A stretch of 64,000 bases of DNA. It comes from Liriodendron chinense. Its lineage: Eukaryota; Streptophyta; Magnoliopsida; Magnoliales; Magnoliaceae. A program made the translations under genes and the position numbers. The notes under the pieces are model-generated. The model did no database searches. It was not told the DNA's origin and saw nothing but the letters and a program-made list of their open reading frames with translations. The first letter of the stretch is position 1. Every line of letters begins with the position of its first letter. Positions 44,254 to 53,772 of this stretch are shown here, one piece after another. The stretch covers positions 5,580,001-5,644,000 of the forward strand of contig ML058337.1 of NCBI GenBank assembly GCA_003013855.2, given 5' to 3'.

Positions 44254-47200
44254 CATCTCAATTTCAGAAAAATCTCAAAAATCAAAAAATATTTCTTTTC
44301 CTGCATTCAATAGTGTGCCAAGTTCGTCTAAAGAGTCGCATGAGTTTGAAGTCGAATCATATGATTTCGACATCGAATTAGACTTTGAGCTCATGGGTCT
44401 GGATGAAGCTCGGGACGAGGAAGATGATGATCCTGCTCCCGAACTTGAGGATCTCCTCAAAAAGTTCGAATCTAAAGCCAATGTTGTAGCCGATGATTTC
44501 GAGATAGTAAACTTGGGGACGCCTGAGATCCCTAAGGAAGTACGCATTGGAAAATCGTTGCCACCTGAGATGAAACAGAAAATGATAGAGTTCCTAGCTC
44601 CAAGATTGTCCAACTTCGCGTTCTCATATGAAGACATGCCGGGGCTCGATGAAGAGCTCGTTGTACACCATCTGCCAACCAAGGCAGATATGAAGCCAGT
44701 GAAGCAAAAACTCCGAAGAATGAAGCCAGAATGGGCTCTGAAAGTTCGAGATGAAGTCATCAAGCAATACAACGCGGGATTCTTGGTAGTCTCCAACTAC
44801 CCTGAATGGCTCGCCAACATCGTGCCAGTACCAAAGAAGGACGGCAAGGTTCGAATGTGCATCGACTTCCGAGATCTCAACAAAGCCAGTCCAAAAGATG
44901 ACTTCCCTTTGCCACATATCGACACTCTAGTCGACAACACTGCAGGATACAAGATCTTCTCATTCATGGACGGGTTCTCAGGTTACAATCAGATCAAGAT
45001 GGCCGTCGAAGATCGCGAGAAGACATCGTTCATCACTCCCTGGGGAACCTTCTGTTACAGGGTAATGCCGTTCGGTCTGAAGAACGCAGGAGCAACATAT
45101 CAGCGAGCAATGACAGCATTATTCCACGACATGATGAACAAAGAGCTCGAAGTATATGTGGATGACATGATCGTCAAATCTCGCACAATTGAAGGACACT
45201 TTGAAGATCTGAAGAAGTTATTCAACAGATTAGAAAAGTACAAGCTTCGCCTCAACCCTCAGAAATGTGTCTTCGGTGCAGTGGGAGGTAAGCTCCTCGG
45301 CTTTATGGTGAGCGAAGATGGCATCAGGGTCGACGAGACCAAAACCAGAGCAATCATCGAGATGCCCCCTCCTAGAACAGAGAAAGAAATTCGTGGCTTC
45401 CTCGGCAGAATTCAATACATCAGTCGCTTCATCGCACAGCTCACACCTATCTGTGAGCCCATATTCAAGCTCCTTCGGAAGAACGTCCCAAAAGAATGGA
45501 ATGATGATTGCCAAGTCGCCTTCGACCGCATCAAGAAGTATCTCATGAATCCTCCAGTCCTAGTGCCTCCCACTCCCGGACGACCACTATTGTTATACAT
45601 CTCGGTAGCAGCAGAAGCCATTGGCTGCGTCCTCGGCCAACACGACGAAATCGGGAAGAAAGAACAAGCAATATACTATTTGAGTCGAAAGTTCACCGAC
45701 TACGAGACCAGGTATTCCCCGATCGAGAAGACTTGCCTCGCCCTAGTCTGGGCAACTCAGCGACTCCGTCAATACATGATTGCATTCCCTATTCTCCTTC
45801 TCGCTCACATGGATCCGCTCAAGTACCTGTTCGAGAAACCGGCACTCACTGGAAGGATAGCTAAATGGCAGCTACTCTTGTCTGAGTTCGACATCACCTA
45901 TGTCACTCAAAAGGCAATCAAGGGACAGGCCCTCGCCGATCATCTTGCGGCTCACTCTCTCCTGGACTATCAGCCGCTCAAGACATTCTTCCCTGATGAA
46001 GATCTCTTGCTTATTGAAGGGGATGAAAAGAAGAAAAAAGATGAATGGACGTTATTCTTCGACGGCGCAGCAAATTCTAAAGGGAGTGGTATTGGAGCAA
46101 TCCTCTACTCTCCAGATGATGTCCCTATTCCTATCTCGAGGCGCATCGCATTCGAGTGCACCAACAACATGACAGAGTACGAAGCATGCATCGCTGGCTT
46201 AAGGGAAGCCATAATCTTGGGCGTCAAGAAGCTACGAGTATTTGGAGACTCACAGCTTATCATCAATCAGACCAATGGCAAATGGAAGACCAAAGACGAG
46301 AAGTTGATACCATATCATGTGTATCTTGACAATCTGATCGAAGAATTCAAGGAAATCACCTTCTCATACATGCCCAGAGCCAAGAACCAGTTTGCAGATG
46401 CTCTCGCCACGCTCGCATCAATGCTCGAGATCCCAAAAGGAGCTTCAGAATGGGAGCTCACAGTCGAAATTCAAGAAGAACCTGCTTTTTGCCTGCAAAT
46501 AGAAGAAGACGAAGCTGTCCCTGACAAACCCTGGTATGCCGACATCAAGCAATATCTCGAAACCCAGGAGTATCCAGAATCAGCAACAGCAACAGATCGC
46601 CGAACCATCCAACGTTTGGCCGGCCAGTTCACCATCAGTGGCGAAGTTCTCTACAAGCGATCCTATAATCACATCCTCCTCCGATGCGTCGATGAAACAG
46701 AAGCTGCAAAGATCATGAAAGAAATACACGAAGGAATCTGTGGCCCACACATGAATGGGCACATGATGGCAAAGAAGATTCTACGACTCGGCTACTATTG
46801 GCTCACCATGGAGACAGACTGTTGCCAGCACGTCAGAAAATGCTTCAAGTGTCAAGAGCATGCGAATCAAATCCATGCCCCATCATCAGAGTTATACAAC
46901 CTGACCACCCCTTGGCCCTTCTCCATGTGGGGACTCGACATCATCGGCAAGATCAGTCCCAAAGCATCAAATGGTCACGAGTACATACTTGTGGCAGTCG
47001 ACTACTTCACCAAGTGGGTAGAGGCAGCCTCCTACACCACGATTGCAGCATCTCAAGTGATCAAATTCATGAAGAACAACATCATATGCCGATATGGAAT
47101 CCCTAATGCCATCATCACAGATAATGGGACCCCGTTCGTCAACAAGAAGATGGATGACTTCCTCAGCAAGTTCAAGATCCAACGTCATCGATCAAGCCCC

Positions 47201-47782
47201 TACCGCCCCCAGATGAATGGTGGGGTAGAAGCCGCAAACAAGACAATCGTCAGGATACTCGAGAAGATGGTCGTGACATATCGAGATTGGTCAGATATGC
47301 TCCCATATGCACTTTGGGCCTATCGAACGTCTGTACGGTCTGCTACGGGCGTTACTCCTTTCGAGCTTACTTATGGAATGGAAGCAGTTCTACCAGTCGA
47401 AGTGGAAATACCATCACTTCGGGTGTTATTAGAAAGCGGAATTGAAGAAGGAGAATGGCAACGGGCCAGATTCGATCAGTTGCAGCTAGCAGATGAAAAA
47501 CGCATGCGTGCACTAAGTCATTCACAGTGCTATCAGAAAAGGATCGCTCGGGCTTACAACAAGAGAGTCCGGAAAAGAAGTTTCAAGGTAGGCGACATGG
47601 TCATGAAGAAGATTCTACCGTCGCACCTTCCAGATCCCAGAGGAAAGTTCAAACCCTCGTGGGACGGGCCACTGATCATCAGAGAAGTACTTCCCGGAGG
47701 CGCCCTCAGACTCACCAGCATGAGAGGGGTGGATCTTCCTGAGCCAACCAACGCCGACAACATGAAAATCTTTCACGGGTAA
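44177..47782 (+). CDS. Pol polyprotein (RT, RNase H, archaeal-type RNase H, integrase), intact
   Basis: 1201 residues with no internal stop. Residues 1-100 are basic then acidic. Reverse transcriptase ~150-390: MCIDFRDLN near 228, FMDGFSG with D265, YVDD at 327-330. Ty3-type RNase H ~470-590: the first catalytic Asp is missing (LLLYISVAAEAIG), as in Tat elements. Second, archaeal-type RNase H ~624-750: FFDGAANSKGSG D629, MTEYEA E667, VFGDSQL D691, FADALA D741, all present. Integrase ~845-1150: zinc finger H851, H858, C889, C892; catalytic D921, D982 and E1018, with 35 residues between the last two. A GDMVMKK tail block follows near 1140. It copies the RNA to DNA and inserts it. The ATG at 44177 is the first in frame but is not a known translation start; entry from the Gag frame by splicing or frameshift is likely. 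Confidence 0.96.
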   Translation: MPACSKSREFRKAKKIKNFQKPKTSSISISEKSQKSKNISFPAFNSVPSSSKESHEFEVESYDFDIELDFELMGLDEARDEEDDDPAPELEDLLKKFESKANVVADDFEIVNLGTPEIPKEVRIGKSLPPEMKQKMIEFLAPRLSNFAFSYEDMPGLDEELVVHHLPTKADMKPVKQKLRRMKPEWALKVRDEVIKQYNAGFLVVSNYPEWLANIVPVPKKDGKVRMCIDFRDLNKASPKDDFPLPHIDTLVDNTAGYKIFSFMDGFSGYNQIKMAVEDREKTSFITPWGTFCYRVMPFGLKNAGATYQRAMTALFHDMMNKELEVYVDDMIVKSRTIEGHFEDLKKLFNRLEKYKLRLNPQKCVFGAVGGKLLGFMVSEDGIRVDETKTRAIIEMPPPRTEKEIRGFLGRIQYISRFIAQLTPICEPIFKLLRKNVPKEWNDDCQVAFDRIKKYLMNPPVLVPPTPGRPLLLYISVAAEAIGCVLGQHDEIGKKEQAIYYLSRKFTDYETRYSPIEKTCLALVWATQRLRQYMIAFPILLLAHMDPLKYLFEKPALTGRIAKWQLLLSEFDITYVTQKAIKGQALADHLAAHSLLDYQPLKTFFPDEDLLLIEGDEKKKKDEWTLFFDGAANSKGSGIGAILYSPDDVPIPISRRIAFECTNNMTEYEACIAGLREAIILGVKKLRVFGDSQLIINQTNGKWKTKDEKLIPYHVYLDNLIEEFKEITFSYMPRAKNQFADALATLASMLEIPKGASEWELTVEIQEEPAFCLQIEEDEAVPDKPWYADIKQYLETQEYPESATATDRRTIQRLAGQFTISGEVLYKRSYNHILLRCVDETEAAKIMKEIHEGICGPHMNGHMMAKKILRLGYYWLTMETDCCQHVRKCFKCQEHANQIHAPSSELYNLTTPWPFSMWGLDIIGKISPKASNGHEYILVAVDYFTKWVEAASYTTIAASQVIKFMKNNIICRYGIPNAIITDNGTPFVNKKMDDFLSKFKIQRHRSSPYRPQMNGGVEAANKTIVRILEKMVVTYRDWSDMLPYALWAYRTSVRSATGVTPFELTYGMEAVLPVEVEIPSLRVLLESGIEEGEWQRARFDQLQLADEKRMRALSHSQCYQKRIARAYNKRVRKRSFKVGDMVMKKILPSHLPDPRGKFKPSWDGPLIIREVLPGGALRLTSMRGVDLPEPTNADNMKIFHG

Positions 47783-48896
47783 GTCATTCTGACCTTATCA
47801 AGAGTTACTTTAATAGAGCTGAAGTCAAGAGGTCGAAGCTAAGACCTCTGAGAAATCATTCCCGTCCACCAACAAGTGTTTCAAATAAGGGGATTCAAAA
47901 AGAAAAAAAAAAGAGAAAAAGAATGCAAAAGAAAAAGAAAAAGAAAAGAAAAGAAGAAAAGAGAAAGAAAAAGGGAAGCCAAAGCAAGGCACCCAAGAAA
48001 AAAATCAACCCAAGAAGAAACACAGTCATCCATCCATCCATCTCAGAGGGGTCTTTAGCAAAGACCGACAGCTCCATTATCGTAACTCAAGATAAGGGCT
48101 GAAGGACTGCCATCGGCCGGCAACGACGGATTCCCGACCTCTAGCCGCCGCAGTTATCCAGAGATCCAGAAAGAAAAGAAAAAAAAAGAAAAAAAGAAAA
48201 TGTGTGCCTAAACAAAGAGGGCGGAGTGAAAACCCGAAAGGGCGCTCCGAGTAAAAACAGTGGGCATACAACGGACTTGGTGAAAACCTGAAAGGGCGCC
48301 AAGGGTAAAAACAGCACAGCTGCCAAGGGGCAGGCAAGACCAAATACCCGGGACGTGGTGAAAACCTGAAAGGGCGCCATGGGCAAAAATGACGGGAAAA
48401 AGCCGGCTGTGGTGAAAACTCGAAAGAGCACTACAGGCAAAAATGGCTCAAAATGAAAAAAAAAAGAAAAAAAAAGAAAAAATAAAAGTGCAGGTACCAA
48501 GAAAGCAGACGGTCCAGATCAGTTCAAGCGGTTACAGTTCAAGAACAAGAAGAAGCGCAGTCAGGAGCGAAGAACTCTACAGACTCTGACAATCTCAGGA
48601 AGCAAGAGTTTCCGTTGCCTACATCTCTAGGGAACCAAAGGATCAAGCAAGTCAAATCTCGAGATATCGGTCAAATCATTGACCGAGCCCCAGTTCTGAT
48701 TCCTATATCCCAACACAAAATCCAGACACACTCACAAGACAACTTATGGCACAGTAGATTTTCAAACAGTTTTTTCTCTTTTCAATTAAATGCATTATAT
48801 TACACATATCATCTTTTTCAAAAATACAAAATATACAAAAAAATTTCATCATCATCAATCATATATGCAAAAAGAATGTGCAGGTGGCCAACACAA
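47783..48896. other. Non-coding spacer after Pol
   Basis: A purine-rich tract (47895-47990, GAAAAAGAAAA-type) is followed by a Tat-typical repeat block and an AC/AT-rich part. The Pol stop TAA (47780-47782) overlaps a donor-like GG|GTAAGT (47779). Open frames here follow the purine bias and are not credible. Confidence 0.6.
48226..48445 (+). repeat. GTGAAAACC-type short repeat block
   Basis: GTGAAAACCTGAAAGGGCG-like units at 48226, 48280, 48358 and 48412 (spacing 54 and 78), each followed by a (G)GCAAAAAT/GTAAAAAC word. Similar blocks are familiar downstream of pol in Tat elements. Confidence 0.8.
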
Positions 48897-51356
48897 TCAA
48901 TCTCTACCCTCCTCCTCGGCCACATCAAGTGAGTCCTCTGACTCATAAAAAGATAGTCTCGCTCTCAACCTGCTCACCTCCATACGCAGGTAATGCACCT
49001 CATCGCGCTCAAGGGTACGGATCGCTGTCTCCTCATCAGACAACCTCCGATCGGCAGCCAATCTCCTCGACATCATCTCAAAATGATACCGAAGTGCAGA
49101 GATCTCAGACAGCAGATGACCATGAGTGGCCAAGAGGAAGCCAGGATCGATAAACGGGCGCTCCTCAAAAGGTTCATATGAACCAGATGAAGAGCCAGCA
49201 TCTCCAAGAATATCCTGCTCATCCTCATCAGCAGTCTGGTGCCAGCAAGGGATACGTCGGTACAAAGACTGCTCAGCAACCCAGTACTGATACGGAGCGG
49301 TCGCCATCGGAAAAGTCCGCAGCTCGAATCCCAACAAATCAGCTGTCAAATAACTCGCCCATGAACAATCAATCCGGGTCCTGAAGTCAGAAGATCTATA
49401 GGGGAGTACTCGACGCCCGATACCCGTGAAAGCGAAATGAGGAACATCCTGCTCATACCCAAACTGCCGCAGGAACCGGATGGGATGGTAAGAAAAGTAG
49501 GATCGAAAGCCTACCAACATCAGAGGATGGCGGTGTGCATCGCAAAGCACTGGAGGAAGTGAAAGCCAAGATGACTCCCAACGAACGTTCCAGTCACGAA
49601 GTTCAGCGAACATCCTGCGATACAGGGGCTCGCTCATCCTGGCTGTATGAGGAAGGAACTCGATGATATAACGCATAATGTCAGAGCTAGGAATGCCAGG
49701 AAGAGGTACAGGAACGGTCAGAGAAAGACGCTCCCATAGCCAGACCTGATCACAAAAAGGAAAAGAAGTTCAGCTAAAGCAAAGCAATCCCCAACAAAGC
49801 AAGAAGAAAAAAAAAAGGGGGTGTAGAAAGAATACCTGCAGGAAGGCACAGCAGCCGCGAAGAACACGAGTGCGACCAAGGGCGCAGTCAGTCAGCCCAT
49901 CGAATAGCTCGGCCAAAATGAGAGAAATGATCCCCTGCCGACGGACAGCTCGGCTCATCACCTCAAAAAGCAAAGGAGTCTGGGACCTGCGCCATCCCGA
50001 GAACAGCACCTCAGCGATCAAGCAGAACATCAGTGCGTTCCGAGCAAAGGTGGAACCGGCCGTACCCTGAGGACCCGAAAAAAGATCATACAGCAAGTCC
50101 AAAGAGAACACTACAGCATCCTGGCCACTAGCTGCAGGTCGAACAAGATAAGGGATCCCAAACCAGTTCTGCGGTGTAGCAGTCTTCGGCGATGTCTTCG
50201 GCGAAAAGTACTGAGTATAATCCAAGGGTAAGCCTGTCAAGCGTGCAAGCTCCTCCAAAGAAGGCCCCATCTCCATATCGTTGAACGCAAACAAGTTCAA
50301 CGAAGGGACCCAGTCAATCACGGCAGCTCCGAGCATTCTCCAGTCAATGTCAACTCTAGCCATATGAATCAGACTGCCAAAGCCATAGGACTCCAAATCT
50401 CGAATCTCATAAACTGACAAGCTGTCAAGCCAAGCAAGCAGTCGTGGCGAGCAAGAAGAACGAGGAAGCAGCTGACAAGTCCTCACCGGTATCCCCTCCA
50501 GTACAAAAGGCCCAGAAATCGAGGACAACTCGTCGAGGATCGGAAGGTCAACAGGCAAAGGAGAAGGAAAAGCTGGAACCTCTGCCGACTCGACAACCCC
50601 TGATCGGCCCTCAGTGGCGGCTATGTCTGATATAGTCGCATCGTTGTCTGAAACTGTCACAACCTCAGCCGCATGAGAAGACTCGCCCGCCTCGTGAACA
50701 GAGTGCGCAAAGGGCCGATGACCAAAGGAAGGACAATGCTCTCCATCAAAAGGACTATCAGTGAAGATCACACCGCACATCGTGACATCCTTGCTAATCT
50801 GACCGTCAAAGAATACATCTGAACCATCCAAAAGGGTCTCGGTTACCCTGATCGAAGAATCAACTGCCAGATCCGGACCTGCGGCCCTCTCCAGTAGGAG
50901 ATCATGAATCCAATCATCATCCTGACCGATCAAAGGGATCATCAAGGCATCCACACCGTCCATCATCAGGGGGACATCATCAATGATCACATCAAGTCCA
51001 CCCAAGCAAGTATACCGCACATCTCGGCCCTCATCCAGAGCATCCAAACCGTCAAAGGTACCATCTGAGCCATCCATACCATCCAGACATGAGATCAGCC
51101 CATCTATGTCCCTCATAGTCCCATCATCACCGTCCATCACATCATCCATGGGACCCACACTCAAGGGATGCATAGCCTCACCTATGTCCCATCCCATCAT
51201 CTCATCCATACCATCCATTCCTCCCATAATGAGGGCCCCATTCAAATCAGAAAATCCAGCCATCCCACCATTAATGGAGCTATTCAAAGCTCCATCAACC
51301 ACCATCCCAAGCCCCTCATCAATGCTTCCATTCAATGCACCATCTCCACCATCCAT
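48897..51356 (-). CDS. Antisense gene 1: DUF7745/plant-mobile-domain-like protein, two exons
   Basis: Exons 51356-49836 (507 codons) and 49745-48897 (282 codons plus stop) give 789 residues. The 90-bp intron has TGCAG|GTATTC and a CCTTTTTGTGATCAG| acceptor, phase 0. The join gives CAFLQ|VWLWERL, a block typical of these proteins, which supports the splice. Residues 1-140 are Gly/Asp/Met-rich (MDGGDGALNG, LDGMDGSDGTFDGLD). The core resembles DUF7745/plant mobile domain: NLFAFNDMEMGPSLEELARL near 370, then helical blocks to ~500 and RDWNVRWESSWLSL in exon 2. The C-terminus is predicted coiled coil (HYLRMEVSRLRARLSFYE) and acidic. Such antisense frames are known in Tat/Retand elements; their function is unknown. 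The same frame is open upstream to 51824 after one TGA at 51369, so a longer start was once possible. Confidence 0.82.
49746..49835 (-). other. Intron of antisense gene 1 (90 bp)
   Basis: GT at 49835, AG at 49746, a T-rich 3' part, phase 0. Without splicing the frame reads a hydrophobic run (FFLHPLFFFFLLCWG) and stops at 49770, which looks like translated intron. Confidence 0.8.
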
Positions 51357-51371
51357 TAAAGAAATCTCTCA

Positions 51372-52515
51372 ATCATTAAAGCCTTCAATACTCTCTGAAG
51401 TGTGGGACCCACCATGAACAGCCCCCACAGCCCATAAATCCCCACCATCCATTGCCCAAGAAAGGACAAACCAAGATGAAGACAAGATGATGATGAAAGA
51501 GGAGACAAAGAGAAGATTCATTGTTGGAATCGAACCTGAACGTACACAGCAGGTGGGGACAGCAGCAACAGGGACCAGAGAATGTCCGAGCACGAGCCAG
51601 CCCAGGCCGCTCAAGAGACGAGCTCTGGGCGGCCTGCCCTGGGCCGCCCGTACGGACGCGGTTCCCCTCTCTCCGCGGGATTGGCTCCAGGGCTTTTGGT
51701 AGGTGAGGCTGACAGTCCACGTCAGCAGATGGCGCTCCGTGGGCCGCCCAAGGCTCCGGTCCACTCCCGATTTCGACTGAAGATGATCAAGATCATACAA
51801 AAGGTGCCCCACTGGTCCAATCATGAAGCAATGTGACCGGAATAGGGCTGATCAAGCCAAAGAGAAGGAAAGGTGATCAAGTGGGGGCCACAAGCAATCC
51901 AAGCCATTCAAAGACTAGATCATCACGATCTAAACCATTGAAGAACCTACATGAGCCATGAAACAACAAGATCAAAGGTTTGATCATCACAAGAAGGGCC
52001 AGAATCCAAGATCTAATCATCAAGTGGGCCCACAAAGCCAAATCAAGCGATCAGAGACGTTCAAGCCATCATCCACACCATGAGAAGCATTCCTAACCTC
52101 ACAAATCATCAAAAGAAGTGCCCCAAAGTAAAGCTAAGGTCTCAAGTGGGCCCACAGGGCCAAATCCATCAATCTGAACCATTCAAGGGCCAAAATCGTC
52201 AAGATCCAAACCATTGGGAAACTTACACAAGTCATGGAGTGGCAAGATCAAAAGTCCAATCATCAAAAGAAGGGCTAGAATCCGAGATCCAATCATCAAG
52301 TGGGCCCCGCAGGGCCTAAACAAGCAATCTGAACCATTCAAGTCATCACCCATGCAACTAAGCAGTCTCAAATCATGAAGGAATGAGTCAAGAGTCAAAG
52401 CATACAGACATCACCAAGGAATTTGGGAGAAATCAAAGCCTGTATATTCATCCAAAAGGGCTTGATACAAAAGGGGACAAAAACAAAAGTACAAGGCCAT
52501 ATAAAGCAGAGCCAG
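51372..52515 (-). promoter_or_regulatory. Region upstream of antisense gene 1, with LTR-like GC module
   Basis: 51625-51658 on the minus strand (CCGTACGGGCGGCCCAGGGC...) matches the GC-rich palindromic module of the LTR at 38031-38065 at most positions, in the same direction relative to transcription. No TATA box is at the LTR spacing. 51876-52400 holds a ~275-bp imperfect tandem repeat (ATCATCAAGTGGGCCC at 52014 and 52289). A promoter role is an inference. Confidence 0.4.
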
Positions 52516-53772
52516 CTACAAGTCACCAACATAATCATCATCGCCCCTCCTCGCGTCCCGCTCCCGACGATAAAGATCCATCAAAGGAGCAGTCACTGAA
52601 CCTCCAGCATACCTGCGACGGCCACCTGGAACGTAAAGCGAAGGAAGCAAAGGCCCCTGGCCAAATAGCAGATACCACTCGTCATAATCACGATCCGGGA
52701 TCGTGAAACGGAAGCCAGGCTGGCCCACCAGAGCCTCAACTCTTTCATCAGCTGGCATCCGAGCAGCTGGAGGAGGTGCAGAACAGGGGACCCGAGCCAC
52801 CCCAGTGACTTGCCGAAGCAATCTCTCTCCCAAGTACCATTGGAAGGACTCAGCGTCAGAAAGCATAATGCGGAGACATGAAGCATCATATGCCTCCACG
52901 CGCTGGGGTGTGTAGTAGAGAGGGAAACTAGCGTACGGCATCCGGGCAAACTGCAGCAGAAAAGGTTACATCAGAGAGAGAAAGGAGGTAAATGACTTCA
53001 AGGAAGATGAAAGAAAAGGTACCTCAACAACAGGCCAGAAGCCTGTGAAGGACCGGCTATGCCGACAGGTCTTGTCCAGACCTTGAAAGAGACGGGTCAG
53101 GATGGCCCCATTCCAGTTATAGGGGTGATGAAGATCCTCGACTAAACGAAGAAATTTAGGATCAACTCTCTCATTCGCATGGCAAAAAAGAAAGGATCCA
53201 AAAGCATAAGTGATCATGGCCCGCGCCTTGTGGAGGGCCTCTCGCTCGGTGGTAGGGACGACGGAAGCAAAATTGTTGTAAAACCATCGCATCTTCACCT
53301 GATGGCCTTGGAATTCACCCTCAGGAGGGACGTCACCGACAAGCCGCAGCCAATCAGTGGAAGAGAGGGGAGCTAAAGAGCTAACTTGAGGGACAATTGC
53401 CCCATGAAATGGGAAACCTATCTGCATGTAAATGTCCAAAGGGGTTATCCCCCATTCTCCACAAGGAAGCTGGAAGGTGTGGGTCTCATCCCGCCACCTC
53501 TCACAAAGGGCCGCAAGCATCATGCGGTTGGCGTCGTTGTTATGGAAGCGTAGGGTGAGGAGGCCAGCAAAAGGAGTACCATCTAGTACTCGCTCAAGCA
53601 AGGGCTGTGGCTCCTTCATCCAATTGTCCCAGCGATCCCTGGTACCTCGACCCTTGATGGCAGGAAGAGGTTGATGCTCCATAGCTAGGGAACACATGTG
53701 GTCCCCCCGGCGGACAATGAAAGCAGGATCATCCTCGTCAACCACTTGGTGGCCCCTGGTACCATCAGCCAT
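52516..53772 (-). CDS. Antisense gene 2: plant mobile domain (PMD) protein, two exons
   Basis: Exons 53772-53023 (250 codons) and 52950-52516 (144 codons plus stop) give 394 residues. The 72-bp intron has GTTGAG|GTACC and TTTTCTGCTGCAG| ends in phase 0; the join reads FWPVVE|FARMPYASFP. The PMD core is clear: ANRMMLAALCERWRDETHTF near 80, LPCGEWGITPLDIYMQIGFP near 101, then AMITYAFGSFLFCHANERVD near 195 and YNWNGAILTRLFQGLDKTC near 218. The C-terminal part ends in a basic/acidic tail (YRRERDARRGDDDY). PMD is the domain found in MAIL1/MAIN host genes and in transposon-borne copies. It differs from antisense gene 1, so the element carries two distinct domains of this kind. The role in transposition is unknown. 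Confidence 0.85.
52951..53022 (-). other. Intron of antisense gene 2 (72 bp)
   Basis: GAG|GTACCT at 53022 and a textbook CTGCTGCAG| acceptor at 52951, phase 0. Unspliced reading gives a serine/phenylalanine run and stops at 52966. Confidence 0.85.

Noticed and set aside
43909..44313. Intron with the strong acceptor at 44313
   Set aside because: Splice sites look good but the join puts the Gag frame out of phase with Pol, so it was not chosen; the weaker acceptor at 44194 fits the frame.
47876..48500. Lys/Glu-rich plus-strand and Phe-rich minus-strand frames after Pol
   Set aside because: They follow a purine tract; no domain and no consistent frame.
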